A DNA stretch of 64,000 bases from CAJJDF01 sp965657945 (GTDB lineage: Bacteria; Bacteroidota; Bacteroidia; Flavobacteriales_D; CAJJDF01): assembly GCA_965657945.1 (NCBI GenBank), contig CBFHPW010000011.1, positions 4,899 to 68,898 on the forward strand, given 5' to 3'. How positions within the stretch are numbered: position 1 is the stretch's first letter; the number at the start of each line of letters is the position of its first letter. Below the pieces are notes generated by a model, which worked only from the letters and a program-made list of their open reading frames with translations, ran no database searches and was not told the origin of the DNA. Position numbers and translations under genes: made by a program. Positions 8,313-16,855 of the stretch are shown here, one piece after another.

Positions 8313-9968
8313 TTATTTAATTGGCGCTAAAATCTGGTCGTATTCTGTTTTGTTGAGTAGGGTTTTAGTTGCTTTAGAAACAAATTGGTCTTTGTTCAAT
8401 TCATATTCCATTTGTCCATCTTGGTAATAGTATCTGCCAACAATTTCACTTTCTATCAATTCTAGTATTTCACTTTTAAATTTTTTTAAGTCTCGCTCCT
8501 TATTGGGAGATAGCTTTTCTTTGAGAGCCTCGTATTCTTCTTTCGAAGATTCAAAATATTGTTCGCTTTCAGCAATTTCTTTCAGTTTTTCTAGAAATTT
8601 TTCCGATCCAGTGGTGTATTCAAATTCTTGAGAATATGCAAACTCAATGAACTCATCATAGTCATTTTTGGTCAGTTTAAATTGCTTTGCAGGAGCAATA
8701 CTTGGGTGAGAATAGAAGTAATGTGTAGCAAAGTCAAACACGATATTTTCTCTCATTAATGCCCCAGAAATAGGTGAATAAGAACGGGTTTTCACTTCTA
8801 AGTCTGGCAAGATACCTCGTCCGTCTGTCACGGGTCTACCATTGGATGTTTGGAAATTGTGAACGAGGGAATCTGAGATGTTTTTTCCTTTTCCAGATGC
8901 ATTTCTGTCGCTGTAATCTAGTTTTTGGATGCATCGCCCACTTGGTGTGTAATATTTGGCTATCGTGATTTTAATGATAGAATTGTACTCCATGTTTTTG
9001 GTCTGCTGAACCAATCCTTTTCCAAAGGACTGATTTCCCACAACAACTGCTCTGTCCAAATCTTGTAATGTGCCTGATACAATTTCGGAAGCGGACGCAG
9101 ATCCCTCATCAATTAAAACAACCAGTGGAATTTTGGTGTCCATTGGCTTGTTTCTTGCAAAATATTTTAAATTATTCTGCCTGTCTCGTCCTTTTGTTTC
9201 TACAACTAAGGTTCCTTGTGGCACAAATAGATTTACAATATTTACAGCTTCACCTAAAAGACCGCCTGGGTTTCCTCTCAAATCAAGGATTAATCCTTCC
9301 ATGTTGTTGGAGTCTTTTAATGTTTTTAGAGCAGCTGCTACTTCCGAGCTTGACGTTCCCAAGAACTGCGAAAGTTTTATGTAACCAATTTTGTCATCCA
9401 CCATTTTGAAAAAAGGAACAGTAGGCATTTTTATAATCTCTCGCGTGACAGAAACATTTAGAGGTTGCGATCCGTTGGGTCTTTCAATCTTTAATGTTAC
9501 TTCGGTATCTTTCGCTCCTTTTAGCAAATCACTCACCTCCGAGGCAGACTTTCCTTTTACTGAATTTCCGTCAATCTCAATGATTTTGTCTCCCGCTGCA
9601 AGTCCTGCTTTTTGGGCAGGAAAATGTTGATAAGGATTTGTAATAAGAATGTAATCCTCTCTTTGCTGGATTAAGGATCCAATTCCACCATATTGGCCGC
9701 TTTGCATCATTCGGTAATCTTCAATATTGGACTCGGGTATATAGTTGGTGTAAGGATCGAGCGAACGCAACATGGCATCAATTCCTGTTTTCATTAATTC
9801 TCCAGGGTTGGTTTCATCTACAAAATTGAGGTTGATGTTTTTGTAGACTTCGCTAAAAATGGTAAGGTTTTTAGAAATCTCAAAATACTCATCGGTTGCA
9901 GTATTTTCTTGTGCCCAGCCAGAAACAAGGTAAGGGACAAATAAAAGTAGCAGTAAGGTTTTTTTCAT
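8313..9968 (-). CDS. S41 family carboxy-terminal processing peptidase
   Basis: 551 residues. Residues 1-20 are a signal peptide ending near GWAQ, so the enzyme acts in the periplasm. A PDZ domain spans about 85-165 (GGIGSLIQQREDYILIT, AGLAAGDKIIEIDG). The S41 protease core follows, with GYIKLSQF, LDLRGNPGGLLGEAV, the serine nucleophile in DEGSASASEI (about 290-295) and the lysine of its dyad in GNQSFGKGLVQ (Lys317). The C-terminal 150 residues form a helical, charged extension typical of the CtpA type in Bacteroidota. It lies 12 bases after yidD and 4 bases before the ligase-like gene. It probably trims or degrades envelope proteins from their C-termini; the substrate is unknown. Confidence 0.92.
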   Translation of the reverse strand: MKKTLLLLLFVPYLVSGWAQENTATDEYFEISKNLTIFSEVYKNINLNFVDETNPGELMKTGIDAMLRSLDPYTNYIPESNIEDYRMMQSGQYGGIGSLIQQREDYILITNPYQHFPAQKAGLAAGDKIIEIDGNSVKGKSASEVSDLLKGAKDTEVTLKIERPNGSQPLNVSVTREIIKMPTVPFFKMVDDKIGYIKLSQFLGTSSSEVAAALKTLKDSNNMEGLILDLRGNPGGLLGEAVNIVNLFVPQGTLVVETKGRDRQNNLKYFARNKPMDTKIPLVVLIDEGSASASEIVSGTLQDLDRAVVVGNQSFGKGLVQQTKNMEYNSIIKITIAKYYTPSGRCIQKLDYSDRNASGKGKNISDSLVHNFQTSNGRPVTDGRGILPDLEVKTRSYSPISGALMRENIVFDFATHYFYSHPSIAPAKQFKLTKNDYDEFIEFAYSQEFEYTTGSEKFLEKLKEIAESEQYFESSKEEYEALKEKLSPNKERDLKKFKSEILELIESEIVGRYYYQDGQMEYELNKDQFVSKATKTLLNKTEYDQILAPIK

Positions 9969-9980
9969 AGTTCAATTTGT

Positions 9981-10202
9981 TTATGGAACGGGATCATGAC
10001 CGTGACCGCCCCAGGGATGGCAACTTAATATTCTTTTTGCGCCTAGCCAACCTCCCTTTAATGGACCATATTTTTTTAGAGCCTCAATGGTGTAACTCGA
10101 GCAGCTTGGTGTATACCTGCAAGTAGTTGGCAAAAGCGGAGAAATAAGGTATTGATAAGCTCTTACTAATAGGATAAAAGGAAAAGACAATATCGATTTC
10201 AT
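9981..10202 (-). CDS. yidD: Membrane protein insertion efficiency factor YidD
   Basis: 73 residues covering the whole YidD family: an N-terminal amphipathic helix, then YQYLISPLLPTTCRYTPSCSSYTIEALKKYG and GGWLGAKRILSCHPWGGHGHDPVP, with the conserved cysteines. YidD is membrane-associated and assists YidC-dependent insertion. Its start overlaps the stop of rnpA by one base (TAATG), the usual coupling of these two genes. yidC and rpmH are not next to it here. Confidence 0.95.
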   Translation of the reverse strand: MKSILSFPFILLVRAYQYLISPLLPTTCRYTPSCSSYTIEALKKYGPLKGGWLGAKRILSCHPWGGHGHDPVP

Positions 10203-10582
10203 TATTCTTTGGTTAAACGACTTAAAAGTACAATTATTTTCTCTTCTGTAAGAGAATACGGAAGGGGTTTCTTTTCAAGATAGATGAAGCACAAAACCAA
10301 TTGTTTGTTCTGTTTTTCGAGAGATTTGTAGAGGATGTCTTTATGAAGTCGATAAGCTTCTTTTGCTCTGCGTTTTACTTTGTTTCTGTTTACGGCAAGC
10401 TTCACTTTTCTTTTGCTTACGCTAAACATCACTTGAGCTGGGTACTTCGAGTTGAGTTCTGTTTTCTTCGCAATCACCATCCATGGATATTGGGTAAACT
10501 TTATATTGTCTTTACCTTCAAAAAGTGAATCAATAAGAATTTTGCTGCAAAGTCGTTCTTCTTTACAAAATGTGTGTTTCAT
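10202..10582 (-). CDS. rnpA: Ribonuclease P protein component
   Basis: 126 residues. RnpA binds the catalytic RNA and helps cleave the 5' leader of tRNA precursors. The hallmark basic helix is present as VKLAVNRNKVKRRAKEAYR, preceded by VMFSVSKRKV. The N-terminal MKHTFCKEERLCSK corresponds to the usual FxKxxRLxx start. In many bacteria rpmH lies directly upstream; here hemD does, 62 bases away, and yidD follows with a one-base overlap. The basic composition and length fit the family. Confidence 0.93.
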   Translation of the reverse strand: MKHTFCKEERLCSKILIDSLFEGKDNIKFTQYPWMVIAKKTELNSKYPAQVMFSVSKRKVKLAVNRNKVKRRAKEAYRLHKDILYKSLEKQNKQLVLCFIYLEKKPLPYSLTEEKIIVLLSRLTKE

Positions 10583-10644
10583 CTTATTGAATTTCGTGTG
10601 ATGGAATGTGGCAACAATTTATGCCAAGAAGTTTTACAGAAAAT

Positions 10645-11412
10645 TTACTCTGTTTTTCCGTCCATGTAGTTTTCTATGGCCTTTTTCATCGAAGGCACTT
10701 TGGGCATAGGCGCTTGCACATCGATTCTTAGGTCCTTCTTAAGAACAGCATCTGCAGTTGATTGTCCCCAAACCGCAATCCTCGTTTTGTTTTGTTTAAA
10801 ATCCGGAAAGTTGTGGTAGAGAGATTCAATACCAGAAGGACTAAAAAAAACAAGCATGTCGTAATTTACGTCTGCCAAATCAGATAAATCTGAAATCACA
10901 GTTTTGTACATAATTGCTTCCGAAAAATTGATGTCATTGTTCTTCAATATAACAGAAATACTGCCGTTGTGCTGAGCCGAAAGAGGAAGTAGGAATTTCT
11001 CCGATTTATTCTTCAAAATCAATGGCATTAAATCATTGAAAATAGCTTTTCCAAAAGAAATTTTTCTTTTTCTGTACACGATATATTTTTGAAGATATTT
11101 TGCAATACTTTCGTTCGTGCAAAAATATTTCATAGAATCTGGCACATCAAATCTCATTTCTTCAGCCATTCTGAAGTAATGATCAACGGCACTTTTGCTT
11201 GTAAGAATAATAGCTGTGTGGTCTTTTAATTCCACTCTGCTTTGTCTGAATTCTTGTCCGGGAATCCCCTCTACATGAATAAAGTGTCTAAAATCAACAG
11301 TTATTTTTCTTTCATCAGCCAAATCGTAATAAGCCGATTTTTGTCCCTCTTCCGGTTTCGGTTGAGAAATCAAAATGCTTTTAATCTTGGTGTCCGTTTT
11401 AGCTACACTCAT
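10645..11412 (-). CDS. hemD: Uroporphyrinogen-III synthase
   Basis: 255 residues with the bilobed HemD pattern: an opening strand KSILISQPKP, AIILTSKSAVDHYFRMAEE in lobe one, and YDMLVFFSPSGIESLYHNFPDF then RIAVWGQSTADAVLK in lobe two. These correspond to the TSxxAV and FxSPSG motifs of the family. The enzyme closes hydroxymethylbilane into uroporphyrinogen III for heme synthesis. HemD is poorly conserved in general, so the call rests on these motifs and on context, since Bacteroidota often place it beside the DUF4271 gene. It begins 10 bases after DUF4271. No other heme gene is nearby. Confidence 0.85.
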   Translation of the reverse strand: MSVAKTDTKIKSILISQPKPEEGQKSAYYDLADERKITVDFRHFIHVEGIPGQEFRQSRVELKDHTAIILTSKSAVDHYFRMAEEMRFDVPDSMKYFCTNESIAKYLQKYIVYRKRKISFGKAIFNDLMPLILKNKSEKFLLPLSAQHNGSISVILKNNDINFSEAIMYKTVISDLSDLADVNYDMLVFFSPSGIESLYHNFPDFKQNKTRIAVWGQSTADAVLKKDLRIDVQAPMPKVPSMKKAIENYMDGKTE

Positions 11413-11422
11413 ATCTCGTTAA

Positions 11423-12064
11423 TTATAAGTACTTGATTAAAAATAATACAGGTATTAGTTCTAGGATGCAAAGGTACAAAATTATGTGAAAAATGGAAAT
11501 ATTACCTAGTAAATATGCACTGCTTCCCACCATATTCACTAACCAAACAAGACAAAAAAGAGTCGCGTTTACATAAAAAGTTGAAAAAGGAAAGTAACAA
11601 ACTGCAATAAGTCCAACAAATAGAAGGAGCGAATTGAATTCGTTGTATGCGAGTCTTTTTCTGAGAAAGTCGGTGTCTCCTGCAAAATTTATTAAGGTAA
11701 AAACAAACAGGGCTATTAGTTGAAAAATATACAGAGCGAGAACAGAGAGAATCCCTGCGCCCACTGAGGATGGGGAAAAGATATAGGCTGGAGAGACCAG
11801 TTGGCTCATGCCAACTCCAGCAAGTACAACAAAACTTATTTGCAACAATACGCTCCCAAAGCTCGTAATTCCTGTCTGTAATAGAGAATCAAAATGGGCG
11901 GAATCTGAAAAAACTGTAGACAGCAAGTTTTTGAAAAATGAATTTTTAGTTGTTTTGAGGTAAATAAGCACAAAGGAAACAGCGATTAAAACATAAAATT
12001 CAATGGACGAATCGTTTTTAATTACCTGATTTTGAAGTTCGATAGAGTTCAGAAAAGAGATCAA
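11423..12064 (-). CDS. DUF4271 family membrane protein
   Basis: 213 residues with about six hydrophobic segments, for example YVLIAVSFVLIYL near 24-37 and a continuous membrane region from about 70 to the C-terminus. Length, topology and position before hemD match the DUF4271 family of Bacteroidota. Its function is unknown. It is the first gene of the minus-strand run, with a good promoter-like pair upstream. Being transcribed with hemD, rnpA and yidD gives no specific clue to its job beyond a housekeeping envelope role. Confidence 0.78.
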   Translation of the reverse strand: MISFLNSIELQNQVIKNDSSIEFYVLIAVSFVLIYLKTTKNSFFKNLLSTVFSDSAHFDSLLQTGITSFGSVLLQISFVVLAGVGMSQLVSPAYIFSPSSVGAGILSVLALYIFQLIALFVFTLINFAGDTDFLRKRLAYNEFNSLLLFVGLIAVCYFPFSTFYVNATLFCLVWLVNMVGSSAYLLGNISIFHIILYLCILELIPVLFLIKYL

Positions 12065-12098
12065 ATCAATGAGCTTAATTAGTAAAAAAAATAGGACG

Positions 12099-12130
12099 TA
12101 AAATTACTCTTAATATTCGGAGTAAACAAA
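12099..12130 (-). promoter_or_regulatory. Putative promoter of the DUF4271-hemD-rnpA-yidD run
   Basis: Read on the minus strand, TTTG (12127-12130) is followed after 20 bases by TAATTTTA (12099-12106), one mismatch from TAnnTTTG. The box lies 35 bases before the DUF4271 start codon. Confidence 0.45.
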
Positions 12131-12222
12131 AAACAATTTTGAATGGAAAAAAAAGGCTAAAAACCTAAAAAATATGAATTCTTTTACCTTTTTTTGTAAG
12201 ATAAATTAAAATTTAAAAGTGA

Positions 12223-13575
12223 ATGTCAGCATCTAATTACCAAGCTCAAATTGATGAGTTTATGAATTATGTAAAGGGTATTATTCCAGCAGAGCCTGAA
12301 TTTTTACAGGCAGTATTGGAAGTTGCAGAAACAGTAATTCCTTATATTGAAGAGAATCCAAAATACAAGAAAGCAAAGATTCTGGAAAGAATGGTAAACC
12401 CTGAACGTGTCATCATGTTTCGAGTTCCTTGGTTAGACGACAAGGGAGAAGTTCAAATTAATAGAGCTTACAGAATTGAAATGAACAGTGCCATTGGGCC
12501 ATACAAAGGAGGTTTGCGTTTTCACCCTACGGTAAACTTGAGTATTTTGAAGTTTTTAGCTTTTGAGCAAGTCTTTAAAAACAGCCTAACAACTCTGCCT
12601 ATGGGCGGTGGAAAAGGGGGTTCTGATTTTGATCCAAAAGGAAAATCAGACAATGAAGTAATGAAGTTTTGTCAAAGCTTTATGTCTGAATTAGCTCGTC
12701 ACATTGGGCCAAATACAGACGTGCCAGCAGGAGATATTGGAGTAGGAGGAAGAGAGATTGGTTACATGTTTGGTCAATACAAGAGATTAAGAAACGAATT
12801 CACGGGAGTACTTACCGGAAAAGGTAAGGAATGGGGAGGAAGTTTAATTCGTCCAGAAGCGACAGGGTATGGATGTGTCTATTTTGCACAAGAAATGTTG
12901 AAAGCAAATAACAATTCTTTTGAAGGAAAAACAGTAGCAATTTCTGGATCTGGAAACGTAGCGCAATATGCCTGTGAAAAAGCAACTCAGCTTGGAGCGA
13001 AGGTTGTAACCATGTCAGATTCTTCTGGATACATTTATGATGCAAAGGGTATTGATGCTGAAAAATTGGCGTTTATCATGGATCTTAAGAATGTAAGGAG
13101 AGGAAGGATTAAGGAATACACGGACAAATTTGGAGCCGAGTTCCACGAAGGAAAAAGACCTTGGGGAACGAAAGTAGATATTGCTTTGCCATGTGCCACT
13201 CAAAATGAATTGAACGGAGAAGAGGCTAAATTATTAGTTGCAAACGGAGTAATTTGTGTAGCCGAAGGGGCAAATATGCCAACTACACCAGAAGGTGTCG
13301 CGGCATTCGAAGAAGCTAAGATTTTGTTTGCACCAGGAAAAGCATCAAATGCCGGAGGTGTTGCCACTTCGGGTCTCGAAATGTCTCAGAACTCAATGAG
13401 ATTCAATTGGACAAGAGAAGAAGTGGACGCTAAATTATTACAAATAATGCAAGATATTCATGCATCTTGTGTTGAATACGGAACAAAAGACGGGCACACA
13501 GATTACGTGAAAGGAGCAAATATTGCTGGATTTGTGAAAGTAGCGGATGCTATGATGGCACAAGGAGTGGTGTAA
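12223..13575 (+). CDS. gdhA: NADP-type glutamate dehydrogenase
   Basis: 450 residues, the length of the hexameric bacterial NADP-dependent enzyme. It interconverts 2-oxoglutarate plus ammonia and glutamate. The substrate site is seen in GPYKGGLRFHPTVN and LPMGGGKGGSDFDPKGKS, which contains the catalytic-site lysines. DVPAGDIGVGGREIGYMFGQY follows, and the nucleotide-binding domain opens with VAISGSGNVAQYACEK. It stands alone, convergent to the DUF2795 gene, and ends in a very strong hairpin. The upstream region is AT-rich with TACCTTTT (12185-12192) as a weak -7 candidate. Confidence 0.96.
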   Translation: MSASNYQAQIDEFMNYVKGIIPAEPEFLQAVLEVAETVIPYIEENPKYKKAKILERMVNPERVIMFRVPWLDDKGEVQINRAYRIEMNSAIGPYKGGLRFHPTVNLSILKFLAFEQVFKNSLTTLPMGGGKGGSDFDPKGKSDNEVMKFCQSFMSELARHIGPNTDVPAGDIGVGGREIGYMFGQYKRLRNEFTGVLTGKGKEWGGSLIRPEATGYGCVYFAQEMLKANNNSFEGKTVAISGSGNVAQYACEKATQLGAKVVTMSDSSGYIYDAKGIDAEKLAFIMDLKNVRRGRIKEYTDKFGAEFHEGKRPWGTKVDIALPCATQNELNGEEAKLLVANGVICVAEGANMPTTPEGVAAFEEAKILFAPGKASNAGGVATSGLEMSQNSMRFNWTREEVDAKLLQIMQDIHASCVEYGTKDGHTDYVKGANIAGFVKVADAMMAQGVV

Positions 13576-13594
13576 TAAAAAGACTCATTAAGTT

Positions 13595-13631
13595 AAAGCC
13601 CGTCCCGAGAAATCGGGACGGGCTTTTTTTT
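13595..13631 (+). terminator. Rho-independent terminator after gdhA
   Basis: A perfect 14-bp, GC-rich stem: AAAGCCCGTCCCGA (13595-13608) pairs with TCGGGACGGGCTTT (13613-13626) across a 4-base loop, followed by T residues. Confidence 0.93.
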
Positions 13632-13881
13632 GTTTAATTTTTTCATTCTCTCTTCATCTGTCATTCTGAACTTGATTCAGAATCTCGCGGAGTATTTTTT
13701 ACGCGTTTTATCACGTTACCCAGGTATCAAAAGCCACTATAATAATCGGTCCTAGTTACGCTATCGCTAAACAAGAACTAAGTTAAAACGGCATTACCCG
13801 AGAAAAGGGTAAGGGAGAGTACAATAACTTCAAGGATTACTCTAATTAACAAAAATAGAGAAGGACAAAAGAAATTTAAAA
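13632..13881. other. Intergenic spacer between gdhA and the DUF2795 gene
   Basis: No coding sequence or structured RNA is recognised. It carries one short palindromic repeat (13660-13684) and otherwise low-complexity, AT-rich sequence. Confidence 0.4.
13660..13684. repeat. Dispersed palindromic repeat, half element
   Basis: GTCATTCTGAACT runs into GATTCAGAATC, so TTCTGAA pairs with TTCAGAA across five bases. It shares its GTCATTC start with the elements at 5375, 26306 and 58890. Confidence 0.6.
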
Positions 13882-13915
13882 CAAAAAACCCGATTCAACA
13901 AAGTCGAATCGGGTT
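13882..13915 (-). terminator. Rho-independent terminator of the DUF2795 gene
   Basis: AACCCGATTC (13887-13896) pairs with GAATCGGGTT (13906-13915). Read on the minus strand the hairpin is followed by a T run (A run at 13883-13888). It begins 25 bases past the stop of the gene. Confidence 0.85.
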
Positions 13916-13940
13916 CTGTAACAATTAAGTTTACGTGTTT

Positions 13941-14162
13941 TTAATACTCATCTTCATTAAAGAAGAAATCATCCTTGGTAGGATAATCTGGCCAAATATC
14001 TTCGATAGACTCGTAGATTTCACCTTCCTCTTCAATGCTTTGAAGGTTTTCTACCACCTCTAGTGGAGCAGCTCTTCGCATCGAGTAATCGATTAACTCC
14101 TCTTTCGTAGCTGGCCATGGCGCATCTTCTAAATATGATGCTAGTTCTAACGTCCAATACAT
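13941..14162 (-). CDS. DUF2795 domain protein
   Basis: 73 residues starting MYWTLELASYLEDAPWPATKEELIDYSMRRAAPLEVVENL, a strongly conserved pattern in Bacteroidota annotated as DUF2795. The second half is very acidic (IEEEGEIYESIEDIWPDYPTKDDFFFNEDEY). It has no signal peptide or membrane segment, so it should be cytoplasmic. The family's function is not established. It is a single-gene unit with its own promoter-like pair and terminator, lying divergent to purD. Confidence 0.85.
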   Translation of the reverse strand: MYWTLELASYLEDAPWPATKEELIDYSMRRAAPLEVVENLQSIEEEGEIYESIEDIWPDYPTKDDFFFNEDEY

Positions 14163-14193
14163 AATTTTCAGTTTTTAAATTTCTAATATTACG

Positions 14194-14223
14194 CAAAAGT
14201 AATTTTTTTGTAGTCAAAAGCAA
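14194..14223 (-). promoter_or_regulatory. Putative promoter of the DUF2795 gene
   Basis: On the minus strand TTG (14221-14223) is followed after 19 bases by TACTTTTG (14194-14201), an exact TAnnTTTG box with good spacing. Confidence 0.55.
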
Positions 14224-14254
14224 CTAATAATAGAATTAATTTAATAATAAATGA

Positions 14255-14262
14255 TAATTTTG
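14255..14262 (+). promoter_or_regulatory. Putative -7 box of purD
   Basis: TAATTTTG fits TAnnTTTG exactly and lies 14 bases before the purD start codon, implying a very short leader. No clear TTTG is found at -33. Confidence 0.4.
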
Positions 14263-14276
14263 TAAAAAAATCCCAC

Positions 14277-15551
14277 ATGAATATTTTAATCTTAGGCTCA
14301 GGAGGAAGAGAACACGCTCTGTCATGGAAAATCGCACAAAGTCCACTTCTTTCCAATTTATTTATTGCACCCGGAAATGCTGGAACCTCACAGGTGGGAA
14401 AAAACATTGATCTTTCTGTCTCCGACTTTGACGGTGTAGCAGAGTTTTGTATTCAAAATAGCATCGAAATTCTAGTAGTAGGCCCCGAAGTGCCTCTAGT
14501 AGAGGGTATTCATGATTTTTTTGAGGCCAATTCAGGTACAAAAAATATTCATGTTATAGGACCAAAAAAAATGGGAGCTCAGTTAGAAGGAAGTAAAAAG
14601 TTTTCGAAGGAGTTTATGCAAAAGCATAACATTCCTACGGCAAAATACCAAGCATTTACGCCAGAAACTTTGGCCGATGGATTGTCATTTTTGGAAACTT
14701 TATCTCCTCCTTTTGTGCTGAAAGCTGATGGACTAGCAGCCGGAAAAGGAGTAGTAATCCCAGATAACTTAGCGGATGCAAAAATTGAGTTGACAGAAAT
14801 GCTAGCGAACTCCAAATTTGGAGCAGCAAGCAAGGAAGTGGTAATTGAGGAGTTTTTGGACGGAATTGAATTGTCCGTTTTTGTCTTGACGGATGGAACA
14901 AACTACAAAGTATTGCCAACGGCTAAGGATTATAAAAGAATTGGTGAGGGCGACAAAGGGTTGAATACGGGAGGAATGGGAGCTGTGTCTCCAGTGCCAT
15001 TTGCCGATGATGCTTTTTTGAAAAAAGTGGAAGAGAGAATTGTAAAGCCTTCGGTTGAAGGTTTAAAGAAAGACAAGATTGAATTCGTTGGTTTCTTATT
15101 TATTGGACTCATGAAAGTGGGCGATGATCCTTTTGTTATTGAATACAATGTGCGAATGGGAGATCCTGAAACGGAAGTTGTAATTCCAAGAATTGAGTCC
15201 GATTTAGTTGAAGTGTTTCAAGCAGTTGGAACGAAGACTTTGGATCAGATTGAGTTCAAGGTTTCTGAAAAATCAGTGTGTACAGTCATGGCAGTATCGG
15301 GAGGTTATCCTGAAAGTTACGAAAAATCTAAAGAAATCACGGGATTGGATTTAATTACAGATAGCATTCCGTTTCATGCAGGAACAAAATCGGCCGAGGG
15401 AAAAGTAATCACGAGTGGAGGGAGAGTAATTGCGATGAGTTCATTTGGAGGCACAAAAAAAGAAGCGCTCGAAAAATCGTACGCTTCTTTGTCTAAAATA
15501 AATTTCGATAAAATGTATTACCGAACCGATATCGGGTTCGATTTGGATTGA
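14277..15551 (+). CDS. purD: Phosphoribosylamine-glycine ligase (GAR synthetase)
   Basis: 424 residues, the normal length. PurD joins phosphoribosylamine and glycine using ATP. The N-terminal domain begins MNILILGSGGREHALSWK and contains IAPGNAGT. The ATP-grasp domain has FVLKADGLAAGKGVVIP, VVIEEFLDGIELSVF, DYKRIGEGDKGLNTGGMGAVSP and EYNVRMGDPETEVV. All expected motifs are intact. The gene is followed convergently by a small membrane protein gene after only 3 bases. purT, purQ and purN lie elsewhere in this window, so purine genes are scattered rather than in one operon. Confidence 0.96.
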   Translation: MNILILGSGGREHALSWKIAQSPLLSNLFIAPGNAGTSQVGKNIDLSVSDFDGVAEFCIQNSIEILVVGPEVPLVEGIHDFFEANSGTKNIHVIGPKKMGAQLEGSKKFSKEFMQKHNIPTAKYQAFTPETLADGLSFLETLSPPFVLKADGLAAGKGVVIPDNLADAKIELTEMLANSKFGAASKEVVIEEFLDGIELSVFVLTDGTNYKVLPTAKDYKRIGEGDKGLNTGGMGAVSPVPFADDAFLKKVEERIVKPSVEGLKKDKIEFVGFLFIGLMKVGDDPFVIEYNVRMGDPETEVVIPRIESDLVEVFQAVGTKTLDQIEFKVSEKSVCTVMAVSGGYPESYEKSKEITGLDLITDSIPFHAGTKSAEGKVITSGGRVIAMSSFGGTKKEALEKSYASLSKINFDKMYYRTDIGFDLD

Positions 15552-15554
15552 TGC

Positions 15555-15737
15555 TTACTTCAGTTGATTTGGATCAGCGTCAGCTTGCTTGTTGTATTTC
15601 TGTTGGCATCTTAACCAATAGATTAGACCAAAAACAATCAATGACCAAAAAACAATCCAAGGTCCATTTTCGGCAACTTTTAAGATTCCAAAAGTGGCTT
15701 GAAACAATCCTTCTAATAAGTCTACTAACCAATTCAT
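15555..15737 (-). CDS. Small single-span membrane protein, DUF6341-like
   Basis: 60 residues from the ATG at 15735-15737: MNWLVDLLEGLFQATFG, then a hydrophobic helix (about 27-42, WIVFWSLIVFGLIYWL) and a short polar tail. A GTG at 15762-15764 would add nine residues, but that codon overlaps the -7 box of the likely promoter, so the shorter form is preferred. Length, topology and the position next to purD and a DUF6427-like gene resemble DUF6341 of flavobacteria. I infer this from memory of the family and am not certain. Function unknown. Confidence 0.6.
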   Translation of the reverse strand: MNWLVDLLEGLFQATFGILKVAENGPWIVFWSLIVFGLIYWLRCQQKYNKQADADPNQLK

Positions 15738-15763
15738 ACGTGTAATTTTTTCTTTGTTGTCCA

Positions 15764-15796
15764 CAAATATAAATAACTTTACCTGATTACTTCAAA
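15764..15796 (-). promoter_or_regulatory. Putative promoter of the DUF6341-like gene
   Basis: Minus strand: TTTG (15793-15796), 21 bases, TATATTTG (15764-15771). Both boxes match the Bacteroidota consensus exactly. It is the best promoter-like pair in the window. Confidence 0.6.
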
Positions 15797-15823
15797 CAAC
15801 TTTGGGCATTTTTTATTTTAATT

Positions 15824-16765
15824 ATGATTACATCTATTTTCAAAAACACGCTTCTTAGTTATTTAATCATTATTCTGACAGCCATCGGTTTTTGGGGATT
15901 TGCTTTTTTTACAACCCATCCTGATGCACTTGTTTTCATTGATTTTGCCAGCGAATCTTATCAGCTTTCAAAAAAAGTAGCTATCATTATTTCTTTTTTT
16001 GCTACTTTGATTAGTGCATTTTTTCTAAATCAAAGAGTGAATAAATTTCTATTTAGTTATGAACCCAACAATTTATTTTTGTGGTTTTACATACTCTTTT
16101 TTTCGGTAGAATTGTCTAACTCAAGTTTTTTGGTGTACGATGTAGTTTCCTTCCTGCTCATTGTCTTTGTTTATTACTTGCTCACCTTTATTAGCAGCAA
16201 GGAAAGTAAAAATCACGTATTTAATTCCGCCTTTATCATTGGGGTTTTATGCTTTCACAATGTGTTTTTCGCACTGTTTTTGTTGTTGTTAATCCACAAT
16301 CTTAGCACAACAAGGAGAGTAGGGATTTCCGAACTAATGTTAATATTAACTGGATTTTCCATTCCTATCCTACTCGTTCTTTCCTTGTCCATTCTCACCG
16401 ATAACTTTGAGCTGATTGGTTCTTTGTTAGAGTTCGAGTTTAATTCACCCGACATTTCTTGGAAGTTTGCAGTATTCATAGTGGTAGCTTTTTTATTTGC
16501 ATTAGTTGGTTTTCAATTGGCTGCGAATAAGCGTTCAGGAACAGATATTGGCGTATTGTTATTAGTGAATAATCTATTTGTTTATCTCCTAGTATCACTA
16601 GCGATCAGCGTATTTAGTATATTTTTGCAGCCTCAGCACTATATTCTTTTTCTGTTTACTTTGCCGTTGTCAATTTTTCTTAGTTTTTTCTTCTCAGAAT
16701 CAAATTCCAAATGGAAAGAACTCGCTTTCTTGTTAGTAATAGGTCTTACCTTCTTATTGAGATAA
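15824..16765 (+). CDS. DUF6427-like multi-pass membrane protein
   Basis: 313 residues, almost entirely hydrophobic, with roughly nine to eleven predicted membrane segments and short connecting loops. The start MITSIFKNTLLSYLIIILTAIGFWG and its place between purD/DUF6341 and purQ resemble the DUF6427 family of Bacteroidota. There are no recognisable catalytic motifs. It is divergent from the small membrane protein gene with about 86 bases between the starts. A role together with that partner is likely but unknown. Confidence 0.62.
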   Translation: MITSIFKNTLLSYLIIILTAIGFWGFAFFTTHPDALVFIDFASESYQLSKKVAIIISFFATLISAFFLNQRVNKFLFSYEPNNLFLWFYILFFSVELSNSSFLVYDVVSFLLIVFVYYLLTFISSKESKNHVFNSAFIIGVLCFHNVFFALFLLLLIHNLSTTRRVGISELMLILTGFSIPILLVLSLSILTDNFELIGSLLEFEFNSPDISWKFAVFIVVAFLFALVGFQLAANKRSGTDIGVLLLVNNLFVYLLVSLAISVFSIFLQPQHYILFLFTLPLSIFLSFFFSESNSKWKELAFLLVIGLTFLLR

Positions 16766-16818
16766 TTTTGGTGCTTTTCTTTGTAAGCAATCAAGGCTTA
16801 TTTGCTACAATTTTTTAT

Positions 16819-16826
16819 TACTTTTG
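16819..16826 (+). promoter_or_regulatory. Putative -7 box of purQ
   Basis: TACTTTTG fits TAnnTTTG exactly, 29 bases before the purQ ATG. A TTTG at 16801-16804 lies closer (14 bases) than the usual 19-21, so the -33 assignment is weak. Confidence 0.4.
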
Positions 16827-16855
16827 TAAACAAAATTAACTAAACACAGCAAGCT

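Noticed and set aside
9068..9409. Two overlapping plus-strand open frames (113 and 104 residues) opposite the S41 protease gene
   Set aside because: Both are antisense to the conserved protease domain, and their reading follows its codon pattern. No start context or family match was seen.
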